Below, piece by piece: positions 1 through 12,413 of a DNA stretch of 64,000 nt (the first letter of the stretch is position 1; each line of letters opens with the position of its first letter). The stretch spans positions 262,182 to 326,181 of the forward strand of contig NW_006766883.1 of the NCBI RefSeq assembly GCF_000275845.1, given 5' to 3'. The DNA comes from Dichomitus squalens LYAD-421 SS1 (Eukaryota; Basidiomycota; Agaricomycetes; Polyporales; Polyporaceae). The notes under the pieces were generated by a model. It searched no databases and had not been told where the DNA came from. It saw only the letters and a program-made list of their open reading frames with translations. A program made the translations under genes and the position numbers.

Positions 1-1075
1 TTGGCCATGGGCGGCATCGCGCCAGGATGTACTGGGGCGGGGTAGCCCCCGAAATTCGTAGGGCTGGGAACGACCGGTGGGATCGCGGGGTTGAAGCCTC
101 GAGGTTGTTGACGATAGGGTATGTTCGTGACCACGTTCGGTGGCCGTCCGTGGACGAATGCGGGTGGGGCGCCAACTGGAACGTTCGGAGGCACAGGGTT
201 GAACTGACGCTGCTGACCCTGGAAATCCGCCGGCAAGTCCTCCTGCGATCGCGTGAGGGCTTGTCCTGGAAATTGCTGCTCAGACAGACGCGACGGGGCA
301 CCATTATGCGAGGCCAAGAGCGAAGGGTACGTTGGCTGCTCGGCCTGTCTCTCTGGAGTGCCATGAGGAGACGACCACGTGTCCGTGTTTCCGGGGCTTC
401 CTCCCGCCTGTTGCAGCCGCACGAGATCTGTGCTGGACAGGCCGCCGCTGTAGGAATGTGGGCGGTTCCGCGATTCACCAACGGCGCCTACTTTGAGTGG
501 GGTCACGGGCGGAGCGCGCAAATTCTGGCTGGCAGATGATGATGCGGATGCATGGGAGCCGGTCGTGTCTGCGGACGACTCGCGCGAGTGCGATACAATG
601 CCAGTCTGAGCCAAGTGATTAGTTGAGGCGGAGTCCAGACTCGTCTGCGACGCTGTGTCTAACGGGGATTCCTGAAGAGACACAGCTGCGGGAGACGCGT
701 TTCTCAAGAGTGAAGAAGTGCGAACCTGCGCTGCGGCCCCGTCACCGCCGATCTGAAGCTTGGCGATCTCATCCACCAGGCCCCATTCTGCGTTGTCCAC
801 TAGCTGACCATTTGAATCGAGTCGCCAATGTCCCTGGCCATTTGGCGCTTGGATCGCGTCTGCTGCGTAAGGCTGTCATGGAGCGGCCGAGGAGCACGAG
901 TCAGATGAATTGACATACCCTTGACGAGACCAGAGTTGGGGGTTCTACGGGCGGACATGGTAGACGGTAACATGTACACAGAACTGAATCGAGGAACAGG
1001 CTTTTTGATGATAGGCACGTCGTGAATAGAGAAGTTCGTTGTGTCGAGGAAGGGAGTCGTAACTGTTTCGTACAT
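1..1075 (-). CDS. Unrecognised serine/proline/glutamine-rich protein, N-terminal part, runs off the window edge
   Basis: The minus strand reads open from an ATG at 1075 to the window edge once one intron is removed. Exon 1 (1075-919) starts MYETVTTPFLDTTNFSIHDV. The donor is GTATGT at 918. The acceptor is a tandem CAGCAG ending at 863 or 860, and both keep the frame. After it comes an ordered-looking stretch with WRLDSNGQLVDNAEWGLVDE and IAKLQIGG. Then about 240 residues rich in S, T, Q, P and G follow, ending in proline-rich sequence (VPPNVPVGAPP, YPAPVHPGAMPPMA) at the edge. No stop is reached, so the C-terminus is missing. I do not recognise the family. The disordered, Pro/Gln-rich composition is common in fungal RNA-binding and regulatory proteins, but no domain is visible here. 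The existence of the gene is well supported by more than 300 uninterrupted codons with low-complexity but protein-like composition. Confidence 0.7.
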
Positions 1076-2137
1076 GATGGGTATCTGGGTGAGTATCCGG
1101 AACCTGCGGCGGGAGACTATAAGAGGGCAGAGGGCAGGCAGCTTACGAATTATGGATAAGTTGCCGATACCACGTCCTTAGTGCTTGAGGGATAAAAAGT
1201 TGCGAGGAAGATTGTAGGCAGAGATGTGCGTGAGTCGTGCGCCGCGGGTGTTGTGATGGCAAGAGGCTACCGGCCCTGGTCTAGGAACAGCTTAACCGCA
1301 AACAGGCGACGATAGCAGCTGGACTAGGAAAGGTAGAGTATGAAGGATTGGAATGGTATAAACAAGTTGAAGCACCGCGCGGCCGCGGGTCGTGATGCAA
1401 TGCGCTGGGAGAGAAGATGCGAGATAGATAGGTGGATTGATGCAGAGATGCCGAGGTGCTGAGAGGGCGGAGGGAGAGAGACGAGAGGCCTCTTGGATGG
1501 TGGCAGGGAGAGGGAGGGAGGAAGGAAGGAGGAAGCGGCGGGGTGAGCCTCGCGCCTGCCTGACGGAAGAAGTTCAGGGTCTGATTGCAACGTGCCCCTC
1601 TCGCCGCGGCGGCGATTGCCAACACTTGCAGCTCAAAACCAGCCACGCCTCCAGACGAGCTCCCCCCGGTCCATGCTCAAACGTCGTGTATCGTGCACGT
1701 ATCACAACCCTCTCTCTCCCCCAATCGATCCGTACAACCATCGCACTCTGTCTGCAGACGACCTCCGCTCCGGCCACGTGGGGCGGTGCACAACCGTAGC
1801 CGCCCGCTCGTGTAGTGTAGTTCCCCCGCCGCTCCGTCTGACCCCACTCAGTTTCTGGCGGATCGTGTCTTGGTGACCCTGTGTTTGCGACACACAATAA
1901 ACTAGTGCTAGGATCGGGGACCCCAGGATGGCACGGCATGCAGGGCAAGTGTCGCCATAGTTCTCCGTGACTTGCCTCAGGCGCTTATGGAATCCTCCGT
2001 GGGCGGCGCGGTTACTGCTTTGGGACACCGTCAACAATGATTGCCTTTTTAGCGGACAGCCCTGCATGATAATATTTAGCACCTTCACGGTCCTAGACAT
2101 CCTCATTGTCGAAATTGTTGATACACAAGTCACAGAT
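1076..2137. other. Intergenic leader/promoter region with purine tract
   Basis: No convincing gene is seen. On the minus strand this is the upstream region of the gene starting at 1075. A G/A-rich tract on the plus strand at about 1459-1545 reads as a CT-rich tract on the minus strand, a common mark near fungal transcription starts. Several ORFs of 76-143 codons overlap one another in different frames here and look like chance. Confidence 0.5.
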
Positions 2138-2992
2138 GGTCAATTTCATTGCCTACAGTACCGCACCAGCCCGCATTCGCAGAAGTGCCCCAATTCTTGG
2201 GATTTTCGCCGTTTTCTTTCTCCCGGTCCCTCTCAATGCCGACGTCTCCTCGACGTTTGCCTTGATGGGATCGGTGAGTCATTAGCTCAGTACCATGTCG
2301 ATGCGCTGCATATTTTTACGTCTCCCGCGTTTGCTCGAACAAGTGACGAGCACCGCGACTTTGCGGAGGTGCACCTCCGTACGCGTGTTGCGCAGCAGTT
2401 GCCGCTAGATCGACCACTAGATCGACCACAGCAGTCGACAGTCCGATTTCGTCGTGGGGCGATGTCTATAGTGTCGCGCATGTTGATACGCGGCGTTCCA
2501 CCTCGACGATGTCACCGAGGCTCTGTTGGAAGCACTCGCCACAGACGCTCCCTCACTCGAGGTGTGGTAAGCACTCCTATGATGACTCCACGAATATGCT
2601 TCCGCGAACGTTAGTCCCGACAAGCTGACGACATTTGTCCACGTCGATTGTGGACTAGTGCTCACCAAGCGTTGCCGCAGTTTGGCTATTCGACGCTTGG
2701 GACGTTCTCGAGCTACTAAAGTTCTGATCTGCGCCGCTCGTCATGTCCCAGCTCTCTTCCATATGACTGCCTCGAGTTTCCCGCATGCACATTCTTCTGA
2801 TAAAGTGAAATACGGAGGCGCTACATGCGCGTGTCCGGACCACCATCCGCTCACAAATGAGCAAAGCGGGCGTAATTGCTGCTACAGAAAGAGGCAATAA
2901 TCCGTACCAGGGGCGACCCGTCGTCCATGCGCTATCGTTCGCGATAGCGCTTGCCCTTCTTGGACAACGTTGCCGTAAAGAGCCTGACGCCT
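2138..2992 (+). pseudogene. Possible decayed or unrecognised gene with a hydrophobic N-terminus
   Basis: Protein-like blocks appear in successive plus-strand frames, but I cannot join them into one clean model. An ATG at 2138 opens MVNFIAYSTAPARIRRSAPI, followed by a hydrophobic run (ILGIFAVFFLPVPLNA) and a GTGAGT donor-like site at 2277. A block AFHLDDVTEALLEALATDAP ends at a GTAAGC donor-like site near 2568, but it has an upstream in-frame stop without a good acceptor. A last block, MSKAGVIAATERGNNPYQGR then VVHALSFAIALALLGQRC, ends with TGA near 2992. The frame changes between blocks suggest either a small multi-intron gene or a pseudogene. I recognise no family. The minus strand carries a competing 117-codon ORF at 2655-3008, so even the strand is uncertain. 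Confidence 0.25.
2929..2950. repeat. 22-bp perfect hairpin with TTCG loop
   Basis: Two 9-bp arms, GCGCTATCG and CGATAGCGC, flank a TTCG loop. There is no T-run after it and no known role. It falls inside the last block of the possible decayed gene. Confidence 0.6.
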
Positions 2993-4219
2993 TTTGAGCC
3001 CTGTTCAATTGGCATACGAAGCAACGGACCTTTTAGCTGATCGGCCTCGTCGATGGATGATACCTTGCATGGATCCGGGAGAAACGCAGATTGGACAGCT
3101 AGGGCCTCAAGCTTCGTGCCGAGGGCTTCGTGCCGCAGCCGCTTCGCGCACCCTAGCCTAATAACCTGCCCCTCGCGGTCGCAGCAAACCTACACTCCAC
3201 TTACGTGCTCTGACTCGGCCGCGTCCCTGCCGCAGATACGGAGGACTCGACGAAGTCGACCTGGCTGCACTTAGCCCGGAGGAAGCCATGCCATACTAGG
3301 AACCGTGCCCTCGGCTCCCGTCCGCTTCCCAGTCTCGGTCCTTCATACACTGCCAGGCTCTGGGGCCCCTGAACTCTGCTTCAACGTACAGCCAATAATT
3401 TAATTTCCATCCCGGGGCCATGATGCGCTCGCGTCCCCGGATTGCACGTACTCTGACGTAGCGCGTGCGGGTCAGGCGAGGCTTCTAGATGGCTGCGTAC
3501 GTCTTTGCACGGCGTACGTGGTTGGGCGCACTACTATACGGGTTATGATCGGCAGATCAATGCACTTTGTGCCTTGTTGATGACAGCCCTTGAAAGGTCC
3601 GGTTGTCTTCAAGTTGTAGGCTAAAGCTTGCACGTGTACGGGGCAGCAATTTGTAGTAGATTGCAGACGCCCACAGTGGCAGCCGGGAATCATAGGTGGG
3701 AGCGCTGGAGCCGACCTAATTGCGCTGGGAACAGAACAACTTGCAGGAGTATTCTAGCTGCGACGTCGCCTATGGCTAGTGATTCCGTTCCATCCATAGA
3801 GACGAGAAGAGAAGGCATGTATCGTGGGCCCTCGGGGGCAATCTGTCCAGGGCGTATGCGACCCATTTTCTCATGGGAGATCAGCTGCTACTGAACGCCG
3901 TTAAGCTTCTCAAGGTTTCATCGAGGCAATGGCAGATTCCCCAAGATCCGCCGACGCTTTCAACACGTAGCTTGAGGCAGGGTCGTTCTCACAGATAGCG
4001 TTTGGATTTGCTCTTGATTGCCCAAGCAATTAGCCCGAAACACATGCATGCGAACGGCGAATAGTTCCCAAGGCGAAAGTCTCTCTCTCATCGCAGTTGG
4101 GGAAGCTAGAGAAGCAAATTGCGATTGGTGCGATGGTGGTATAATACAAGTATGAAAGCCAGGTGGAATATATGATACAAAGACAACGGCGACGTTGATA
4201 CAAACAATGAAACCAACTT
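2993..4219. other. Intergenic region, no supported gene
   Basis: Only short overlapping ORFs in several frames are seen (for example around 3053-3274 and 3628-3894), with no recognisable domain or splice-supported continuity. It includes the 3' flank of the BLM10-like gene that ends at 4220. Confidence 0.5.
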
Positions 4220-7200
4220 TTACGCGTCTGGGGATAGGGGATGAACGGGGAACCAGCCAAAGGAGGGATGGGAACAATTGACGTACAGTACGATGTGCCA
4301 ACAAGCATGGTGGACAGACTCTGCAGCTGATCTTCGTTGAACGCCAATTGATCCTTGTGCCATGTGTCCTGTGCGGTCAAAAGTTTTGAGGAAAAGCACC
4401 AAGAAAGATGTCCCCAAAGGCAGACCTGATGTGTCTAGAAGAGAGGAGATAGTAACGATAAGTCAGGTCTGTCCACTGTAAGCATTACGTAGAGACGGAC
4501 CTTCTTGAACTCCGATGCACATTTCCTGATAGTGGTCGAAATCGGAACCGGGTCCGTCGCATGGTTGGCGAGGACTGTGAACGGGGTGAGCACCTAGTAC
4601 TACCACATTGACGTCTCCATACCTTCGGTCAGGGGAGGCATCCAAGGTTCTACCGAATAGGGGAAACTCTCGACCAGAGCACACAGACCCAAGATAGCGG
4701 AATGCAGCGATCGAAGCGAGTCCGCGTACGACGGGTCCCGACGGTTTGGGAGTTTTGTTCGGTGCAACGTGTTGACGAACCGATCCTACTCAGGGGAAGA
4801 CTTCGGATTCATGAGCGATTACGGCAGACCGGCGATCCGTACCTTGAGCGGGACGATGCTCTGCCGTTGAGAGCATCTGACTACCCCCGAGAGCATCTTT
4901 GAGGCCATCTCGCGAACCTCGATGTTCTCATCAGACAGACACTCCTGCAGAACATTCATAAGTCTTGAGACGAGTGCGCCCGACATGCTGAGCAGATTCC
5001 GATAGAAGAACACGATGAGGGTCGGTAGTGCGTTCACCCGGATGCGCCATGACTGCCGTGTGATATCAGTTGCCTGCAGTTATCCATTTCAGCCCTTAAG
5101 GCAGCGTACGTACCGTCGATGACTTGATCGCGTTGATGAAATTGTCCGCGATCACTTCGATATACTCCGGCGGGGGCGTCACAGCAGATAATACGTAAAG
5201 GACTGCGGAGCTGTACGTCTGGAGCTCGGAGCTATCATTCAACTCCGACATTCGAATTATCTCGGGCCTGCCGCGGTGTCAGACCATAGAGAGAACGCCA
5301 AAGCAAGGAGGACCCACAGCAAGACAATGACGTATGGGAAAACGAGAGGCGCTTGAGGGCCATGTGCTAAGTCCCAGACCCATTGCAGAACTAGGCATGG
5401 GTTTGTTACTGAATTGTGAATGGTGAATCCGTCATCGACGTACCTGTCAAGCCGACCTTGTCGTACTGTGACTGACTGACTCTCGGAGGGGGCAGACGTT
5501 GCTCTTTCCACACCGGAAGTTGGCTCACTATCTCTGCAATTCGATTGATGTATCGTGCTTCTCTGTAGCACAGCTTAGTACCGAACTCCAGCCGCTTGAA
5601 CTCTAGGGAACGCACCGGATTCGAAGAGGGTCGGCACTGGTTGCACAAGCAGACATGAACTCGATAGCTGAGGAGTATACCGGACGCCACTGGATAGTGA
5701 TGATAGCATAGATATTTTGGGCAATCTGTGAACGGATCTGTGCGCGATCTCATGAAGTGAATAATCACCGTGAATGAGAGCGGTATGAATTGCCTACCTC
5801 GGCATAGCCGGTGTTGGCGTTATCCAAGAACAAGTTGATGTACTGATCAGCCAAGGAAAGGAAGCGCAAATCAAGGCAGTCAACCAAGATGTTGAAGATG
5901 GAAAGCGACTTGCTCACTACAAGAGGTGAGATTAGGCCCTGTGGAGAGGCGTTTGAGGAAGTCACTTACTGGCAAAGGCCGAGTCTCCATGGAAGTCAAG
6001 AGGCAGCGACAATATCCATTTGACGAGCGGTTCAGTACGCCGGGGGTCCCTATCCACCAGTTGTTCCTGCGGATACGCATTTGTGTTAGGTCATCACGAG
6101 AATTGTGCCCAATAGGCATAACTTACACTGAGGAGGTTCTCCCAGAAGGAGATGGTATCGGGCTTCATTTGAGCGTGGATACGGTCGAGACGAGCGGTGA
6201 TCCATGACCACAGGTGGTCCGCATGCTGCCTGGGCCAATGCTTCGCGCCTGAAACAGTTGGTTATGACCTCACAGTAAGCTACAAATGAGAGTTCTTCCT
6301 CACCTCGCGACAGCCCAGCCAGCAGCTCTGCTCCCGACCGTTGCTTGTAACGATCGCCGTCTGCCAAAAGAGGATCGATCGTGTCCAGGATAGTCGATAG
6401 CTTCTCATGTTCGAACATCTTGGCTATTTCTCCTTTGAGCACCGGAAATTAGGATGCGTTCTAACAGCCTACCTATAGACTTCATGAAAGTGACGTTCTC
6501 CGCGCGTAGCTCTGGCGTCGCGCTATTCTTCATGGATTCCTGGCCCCACAGCAGCGCCAACACGGTGAAAAAGTTGTTCTGATCCATTACCTCACTCATG
6601 GCGCGAAGAGTAGGTATCGATGCTTCTTCCCATGAGAATGCCGATGGTCCTGCAGGTACTGCCTGATATCCCTTCACAGTGGGTGTCCACATCAAGAAAC
6701 CCGTTTCGAACTTGTCGACGCGGAGGTCACTACGAAAGGAGGGGGTAGATGAATCATGTCTGCTCGCCGTGAGATAGTACGCACCCTTGTTGCTCCGACG
6801 GGTATCCAGGCTGACCGTGTTGCCGCAGGAACTCCTCCGGATCGCCAATTGGTATATCTCGCCGTAGGGGGTTCGCCCATTCATCCAACCATAGTTGCTC
6901 ACTTGATTTCGAGAAGGTTCGAATCTTAATATGCGCGCAAACTTTGACGACAGCCCTGCCAATCGATCCTGGTTAGCTGGAGTGGCCCTCTTTGTATTTT
7001 AGCGAACTCATCCACTTACTTCTGAGCAGTCACACGAATAGTGGCATGGGGGCTGATGACCTGACGCAGGAAGAACGCTGCGAGGGCTGGCGGAGGCGCA
7101 GCATCTCTCCGCAGAAGCCCATACAGGAAACGGATTGCGAATTGTATGTACCGCCACTGAGAACGCTTGAAAACTGATGAAGGATTACAGAAAAGCACAG

Positions 7201-10200
7201 CTCGCTTACATGCGTAGTTGGCCTCTCCGCAATGTCCAGCAATGCATTAACCTAACGATGAAGGGTCAACAACAAGTGCAGTGCTATCAGCGCAGTACTG
7301 CCTACAGTTTCTGTGTAGCGCTGGTTCTTCAACGCCACACGGGCACTACATTTGGCCGCCGCGGCTTGCAGGACCGCCTCATCAACAACAGGCGAAGCGA
7401 ATTCTTGCTTGATGGCTTCAAGTGCCTGCAAAACGCCTGGGACAGGCTCAGTGAACGCATCGGTATGACAGGACTCCTCGTTGAGGTAGACGAGAGCATC
7501 TTGAGCCACGTTGCCGATAAGCTTCTGAACTGAGGGCTGAGTTCTGACGTCAGTCTGCTATTACTGGCTCAAGCAAATACGATCACCTTCTCCTGGTGCT
7601 GGCACTCGAGGAGGGAAAGGAGGTACTGCCCGTGGTAATTGAGATCTACGACCGTGGCTATCATTAGAAGCACTACACATGATCATCCTGAATGATCGTA
7701 CCAGCGAGTGCGTATGCAGCCGTGCCCTTGTTCCATAGCACGTATAGTGCGCCCTTCATGCGGTCGGGATCGACGTTCTTCTCCAAGGCGCGGAACACGT
7801 ACGGCAGAGTGAACCTGGTGGAGCGTACGAAGTACTGCACGCGAGTCAGCCAGCTATCTACCGACTGCGACAGGGCGAGCTCCTTACCCCGCAAGCGTTG
7901 TGGAGAATGGCTTGCGAATGTCTTCGTACTCTCGTGTACTGCGACAGCGACATCTCAATGAGATTCTCAATGAGCTGGTCATCAAGCGAATCACGACGAC
8001 GGTACAGAGCATGCATGTACAGCCTGCCCGCATTGTACACCTGCGCCCGCTTCAAGAACACCACTCGGGAATTCTCCTTCTGTTTCGGCCAAACACGATT
8101 GGAGCTATCGCGAGTATATCAGTATATAGCCAAATGACGACCGCCATGCAGACGCCACTTACTCGCGTGCTTGTCGATACGCCTTGGTCAGGCTCTCAAA
8201 GTTGCTGCGCGTCATCGCATACTCGAGCAAGTACACGTCAATCGCACGCGACACGGCGATCACAGCATCGATATGGTCCTCACCCTCGTTCTGGTGCGTG
8301 AGCAGGCTGGCGGCCCGATGAACGACGGCGCCGAAACGTGCGCGGTGGGCGATAGCCCGCTGGTACTGGGGGCTGCTGGGGTCGGTAAGAACGAAACCTG
8401 CCTTGACGTCGAGCGGTGTCACGAGCAGCTCTGGCACCTCGACTTCGTAGTTGAGGCAAGGGTTTTGGACCTCCTTGGGGCCAAGGAACAAGAACGTCGG
8501 GAGGCCTCCCCATACGGAGCGAGCAGCATGCAAGTAGCTGATTTACGATGTGTGAGTTGATCTTAGATTCCAGACTCTTGAGCGAAGCTGCTCACCGGCA
8601 GAAGTCATTGCGAGCCACGCTGTCCCACTTCCCTGCAGTCTCCAGCAGTGCCTCAACCTTGTCAAGCGCTGGCGCTGCAATCCTGTCTAAGATCTCCAGG
8701 ACGAACTCGATCTCGTCGTGATTTGGGACTATGGCATGTTAGCGTCTTGTAGCAATCCAGGGGCATAGTCCCCTCACCATGCCAGGTCACCTCGGCCTCG
8801 TCGGCATCGTACATCTTGCCCCATTGCGTCGTCAGATTCCGGTTGAACTCTATTAAGCGAGAGCAGATGAGTGGAACTCCGCGACCTCGTCCGTCCTTCC
8901 TTACCTGGCGAGTCCCACTCGTCGGGATTGACATAGCGCGAGTTGACCGTGTAGATCGTTGCAGCGGTGTGTAAGATACGGTTGATCAAGCGACCAGTGC
9001 CCGTGTAGCCGCGCTCGCTCTTCGTCTTCTCGACGAGGAGGGTCATGAGGCCGAGTAGCTGGTCCTTGTACTTCAGGATCTGTGGCAGCGAACGTCAGAT
9101 CCCGCACCTCTGAACTCAGCGAACACGCTTGCCGTCGATCCCCCATAGCCGAAGCAGCCGCGGAGAATGGACATGTCTGTCCTGACAATCAGAGCTGATC
9201 GAACCACAGACGGATGCAATACGGTACGCACTCCAATGCAGCGTCGTGTCCGACGGGACTGCCTCGTGCGTCGACGTCGTCCGGATGCTCGACGCGCCGT
9301 GCTTGAGCTCCTCCTGGATCTGCGCGATGCAGAACGGCAGGAAGCGGTCGATCGTCTTCTCCGGCTTGACGCGCGCGAGGCACGACACGAGCTGCCCGAA
9401 CGCGCGCACTGCGTTCGACTTCGCGTTCGTGCTCGCGTACTCGAACACGAGCTTCAGCACCAGGTCGAAGAGCGCGTCCGACAGGTGCAGGCACACCGTG
9501 TCGAGCGCGCCCTTGATCGCCTTGAGGACCGCTTCCTCCATCTTGCCGCCCGTCGTGCCCTTCTTGCCGCCCTCCTCGGGCAGGTTCTCGAAGAGCGCGA
9601 GCACGCGCCGGAAGAGGGACGTGACCCAATCCGCGAAGCCGGCGGTGCTCTCGCGCGCGAGGGCGCGCTCTTCTTCGCGGCTGAGCGTGGGCATGATTGG
9701 GGAGTCGACGCCGGCGGGGAGTTGAGTGGTGTCGACGTCCATGATGTCCTCCGCAGGGGCGTCGCTTGACAGGTCGACGCCGACTTGATGCATCGAAACA
9801 TCGGCGATCTTGATGTGCTGGACCACTGATGAAATGAACATCGTCGCGCATATAGTCTTGACAGGGTCGTTCTATTGGGCAGAATACGTTAATGCTCGGA
9901 GGAACATTGCAGAAAGCGCGTCAACTTACGAGGTCGATGCCAGGAATGCAGAGTTCCAAGAGTGGGACAACGTGCTTCTGACCACCGAGATACAGCTTCT
10001 CGGTTACAAGCGGCAGTGAAACTGCCGAAAGCATGGTCATCACGGCGGTCGTACGGTGCGTCTCATTAACAACTTCCAAGCCGCTATATGCTCGCTCAAG
10101 AATCTCCGGCATCACTAGATTAGGCTCCAGCAACGCCATGGCCCGCATAGCGGCCTGAGAGTAGCTGATGGTGAAGGGATCCTTGGAGAACATAGAAAGC

Positions 10201-12042
10201 AGAACGGGAGTGCGCAAGGTGAGGATGAAATTCCGTCGGATCTCGGGGGTGAGGCGTCGCGTCTGTGAGCATGTTAGCTCTCTGCATAGGCATCGGCCCA
10301 TTCCCAAGTTGTAGACTTACTACTGGTGTCTTGCAGTAGGGCTGCTGCTCGTCTTTCCACCGTTTGGAGAATTCCGCCATGAGGCGCTGGACGAAGTGGG
10401 TGAGCTAGAGCAAACGGTTAGACGTCGTGGGTAACTTAAACGTTCAGAGAACATACGTTAAGACTCCATATCCCGTAATTGGAGGGGTGGAAGAAGGACT
10501 CCACACTGGTCACCAGCTTGTCGAGCGAATCGAGGGCCCTAGAGCCTGCAAGGTATCCTTCCGACGAAGGCGTCCCCGGAGCGCTGCCGCTATCTGGACG
10601 GACCGAGCTGTCCAGCGACAGTGAGTAGACGATGAGCTTAGCCAGTGCGCCTACCACGCCGGCGTTAGTTCCTAACCTGGACAGCTTGTCATACAAAACT
10701 TACTGCTTCGGTTAATCAGCTTCTTGATCCTCAGGGATTGCTTGTCGGCCATGGTGTCCGCGTGACCAGCGGTAGTGCTAGCACCCTAGAGAAAGAGTCA
10801 AATCCTGACATACGCCGGACGGCCAGTGGGTTTCTGCCTACCCTTGTCGCTCCTACAGGAACATCTGCGAAGACGAAATAAATACCATCGTAGGAAAATC
10901 TTGATTGCACGCGACTCACTCATGGATCCGAGAGCTTTTCCAATCAAGAAGGTCCATTCTGCTTCGCTCCAGATGCCTACCGTCTTCCATTCTGCGGCAC
11001 CCTCGGGACCGGCATCTCCGAGCTGACCAGCAATGTGCTCTTCTGCAAGCTCTCCACAAAGCTCCACAAACCTATCGTCGATGAGCGAAGAGTTAAACGC
11101 CTCCCACAGTTTGAATACAGTGGGCAGGTAGACATGGGTGTGAGTAGGAGGGATGAAGGAGGTCAACACGGGGACCATGGTCAGTACAGTCTAGAACGAT
11201 GTAATCAATTTCTCATGGTCGTAGCACATGCACTGCTCGCACGTACGTCCTTGGTGAGAATTGGCAAGAACGTCGAGAGCATATCAGGGATCTCGCTAGC
11301 GGTATAATATCTCTTGCACTGTTCGGCAACGAATAGTAGGATATTTACGACGTTCCGTCTACCATACACATCGTTTATGAGTATTGATCGGGAGGGGGGA
11401 CAGACTATCACCAAAGGACAAACATACGAGGAATCGTGCATCCTCTTCTTCGGCCAGAGCTCCTTCTGGAGGACACGCCAGAGGGGCCGCCAGGGGAGCT
11501 GCAAGTCGGCCGTATCAAGCTTACGCCGACTGTCGGGCTTGTTACAGATGAGGCGGGAGAGCATGTCCGCCCAGGAGCGCATGACGCGCGGCTCGATGCC
11601 GGGTATGAGGCACAGCTCGTAGTAGAGACGGGTGAGCTTTGCGCGAGTGGGCTTGGGCATCGGGTAGCGCATGAGGAGCCAGCTGTAGGATCGGATGGGT
11701 CAATCACACGAGCGAAGGTACCGGCAGGTCAACGGCGCACCATTGAAGCATGCCATCCCAGGTGGTGAGGACGAGCCAGTTCTTGGTCTCAGCGCAGACA
11801 CAAATGCGGCCGACGATGTGCTCGAGCTTGGCCTGCATTTCCTCCGGGGCTTCGCATTCATACGGAAGTTGATTGAGGTAGGACTGAAGACTCGCGCGCT
11901 GCCGCTCGAGGGCGTCCGGGGAAAAGGTGCCCGACTCGGAGGAGGGGGAGTCAGGAACAGAGACGTCGTCGTCGTCCATCCCGAGATGACTTGCGGGTAA
12001 GGAAGAGAGCTTGAAGTTCGTGAAATCAAGAGCACTGTTCAT
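4220..12042 (-). CDS. BLM10: Proteasome activator BLM10/PA200, paralogue A
   Basis: This is a giant HEAT-repeat protein that caps the 20S proteasome and opens its gate. It is split into many short exons. Successive minus-strand exons carry family landmarks: LPYECEAPEEMQAKLEHIV and TTWDGMLQ near the N-terminus, YYELCLIPGIEPRVMRSWAD, LQLPWRPLWRVLQKELWP, IWSEAEWTFLIGKALGS, ESFFHPSNYGIWSLN, FENLPEEGGKK, and YATSTNAKSN-type mid-protein repeats. The last exons give STTIRKCASEFKK, DTWHKDQLAFNEDQLQ and a C-terminus SYYA. The final YYA is created only by splicing a 59-bp intron (4286-4228) that interrupts the penultimate tyrosine codon. HbYX-type ends of this kind insert between 20S alpha subunits. 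The start at 12042 (MNSALDFTNF) was preferred over an in-frame ATG at 12090 because it matches the start of the paralogue at 37624. No frame breaks were found in the exons checked. An exon near 9120-9800 has markedly more G/C-ending codons than the rest. Confidence 0.88.
4228..4286 (-). other. Intron splitting the HbYX C-terminus of BLM10 paralogue A
   Basis: The donor GTACGTC follows TAC T, and the acceptor CCCCAG precedes ACGCGTAA. Joining gives TAC-TAC-GCG-TAA, that is Tyr-Tyr-Ala-stop. Reading through without splicing would replace the motif with an unrelated tail. Confidence 0.85.
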
Positions 12043-12413
12043 GGTGGCGAGGAGAGAGATGAGAGTGGGAACGGAAATGTTTAGGTACATACGTACGCAC
12101 CTGAGCTGTTTTATGATGGCAACAGGGGGCTTACGAGTCTATGGCTGACGCGTCGAGCGAAAGGGACAGTGGAGAGTAAGGCGGTGGCTGAGCTGCGCGC
12201 TGAGCCTGTCTATGTGCACTTCGATACAGAGGCGACGCGTACTCCCGCCCACGCTCCATAGCGCCCATCATATACACGCCACGTGCGTTCCCCGGATACC
12301 GGCCCGCATGAATCGCGACCATCCCTCCGGCGCGTCGCGACTCTGCCCAGGCTCAGACGTCGAAATAACCGAGCACTCCGCTCACCTCTATTGAACCACT
12401 GTCAACGAGAGTC
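12043..12413. promoter_or_regulatory. Divergent promoter between BLM10-A and AIM18-like gene
   Basis: These 371 bp separate two genes transcribed away from each other. I see no clear TATA box and no supported ORF. Confidence 0.5.

Noticed and set aside
1967..2614. 215-codon plus-strand ORF
   Set aside because: No recognisable features. It mixes frames with the more protein-like blocks of the possible decayed gene, and its N-terminal part overlaps competing ORFs.
6890..6930. GGTTCGAATC motif resembling a tRNA T-loop
   Set aside because: It lies in a coding exon of BLM10-A, with no acceptor or anticodon stems around it. No tRNA gene was found in the window.
9167..9769. 200-codon plus-strand ORF and 220-codon minus-strand alternative frame (9189-9851)
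   Set aside because: Shadows of the GC-rich BLM10-A exon; the frame with VFEYASTNAKSNAVRAFGQL matches the family and the paralogue.
12043..12090. Upstream in-frame ATG for BLM10-A (adds 16 residues)
   Set aside because: The extension has no counterpart in the paralogue, whose start aligns with the ATG at 12042.
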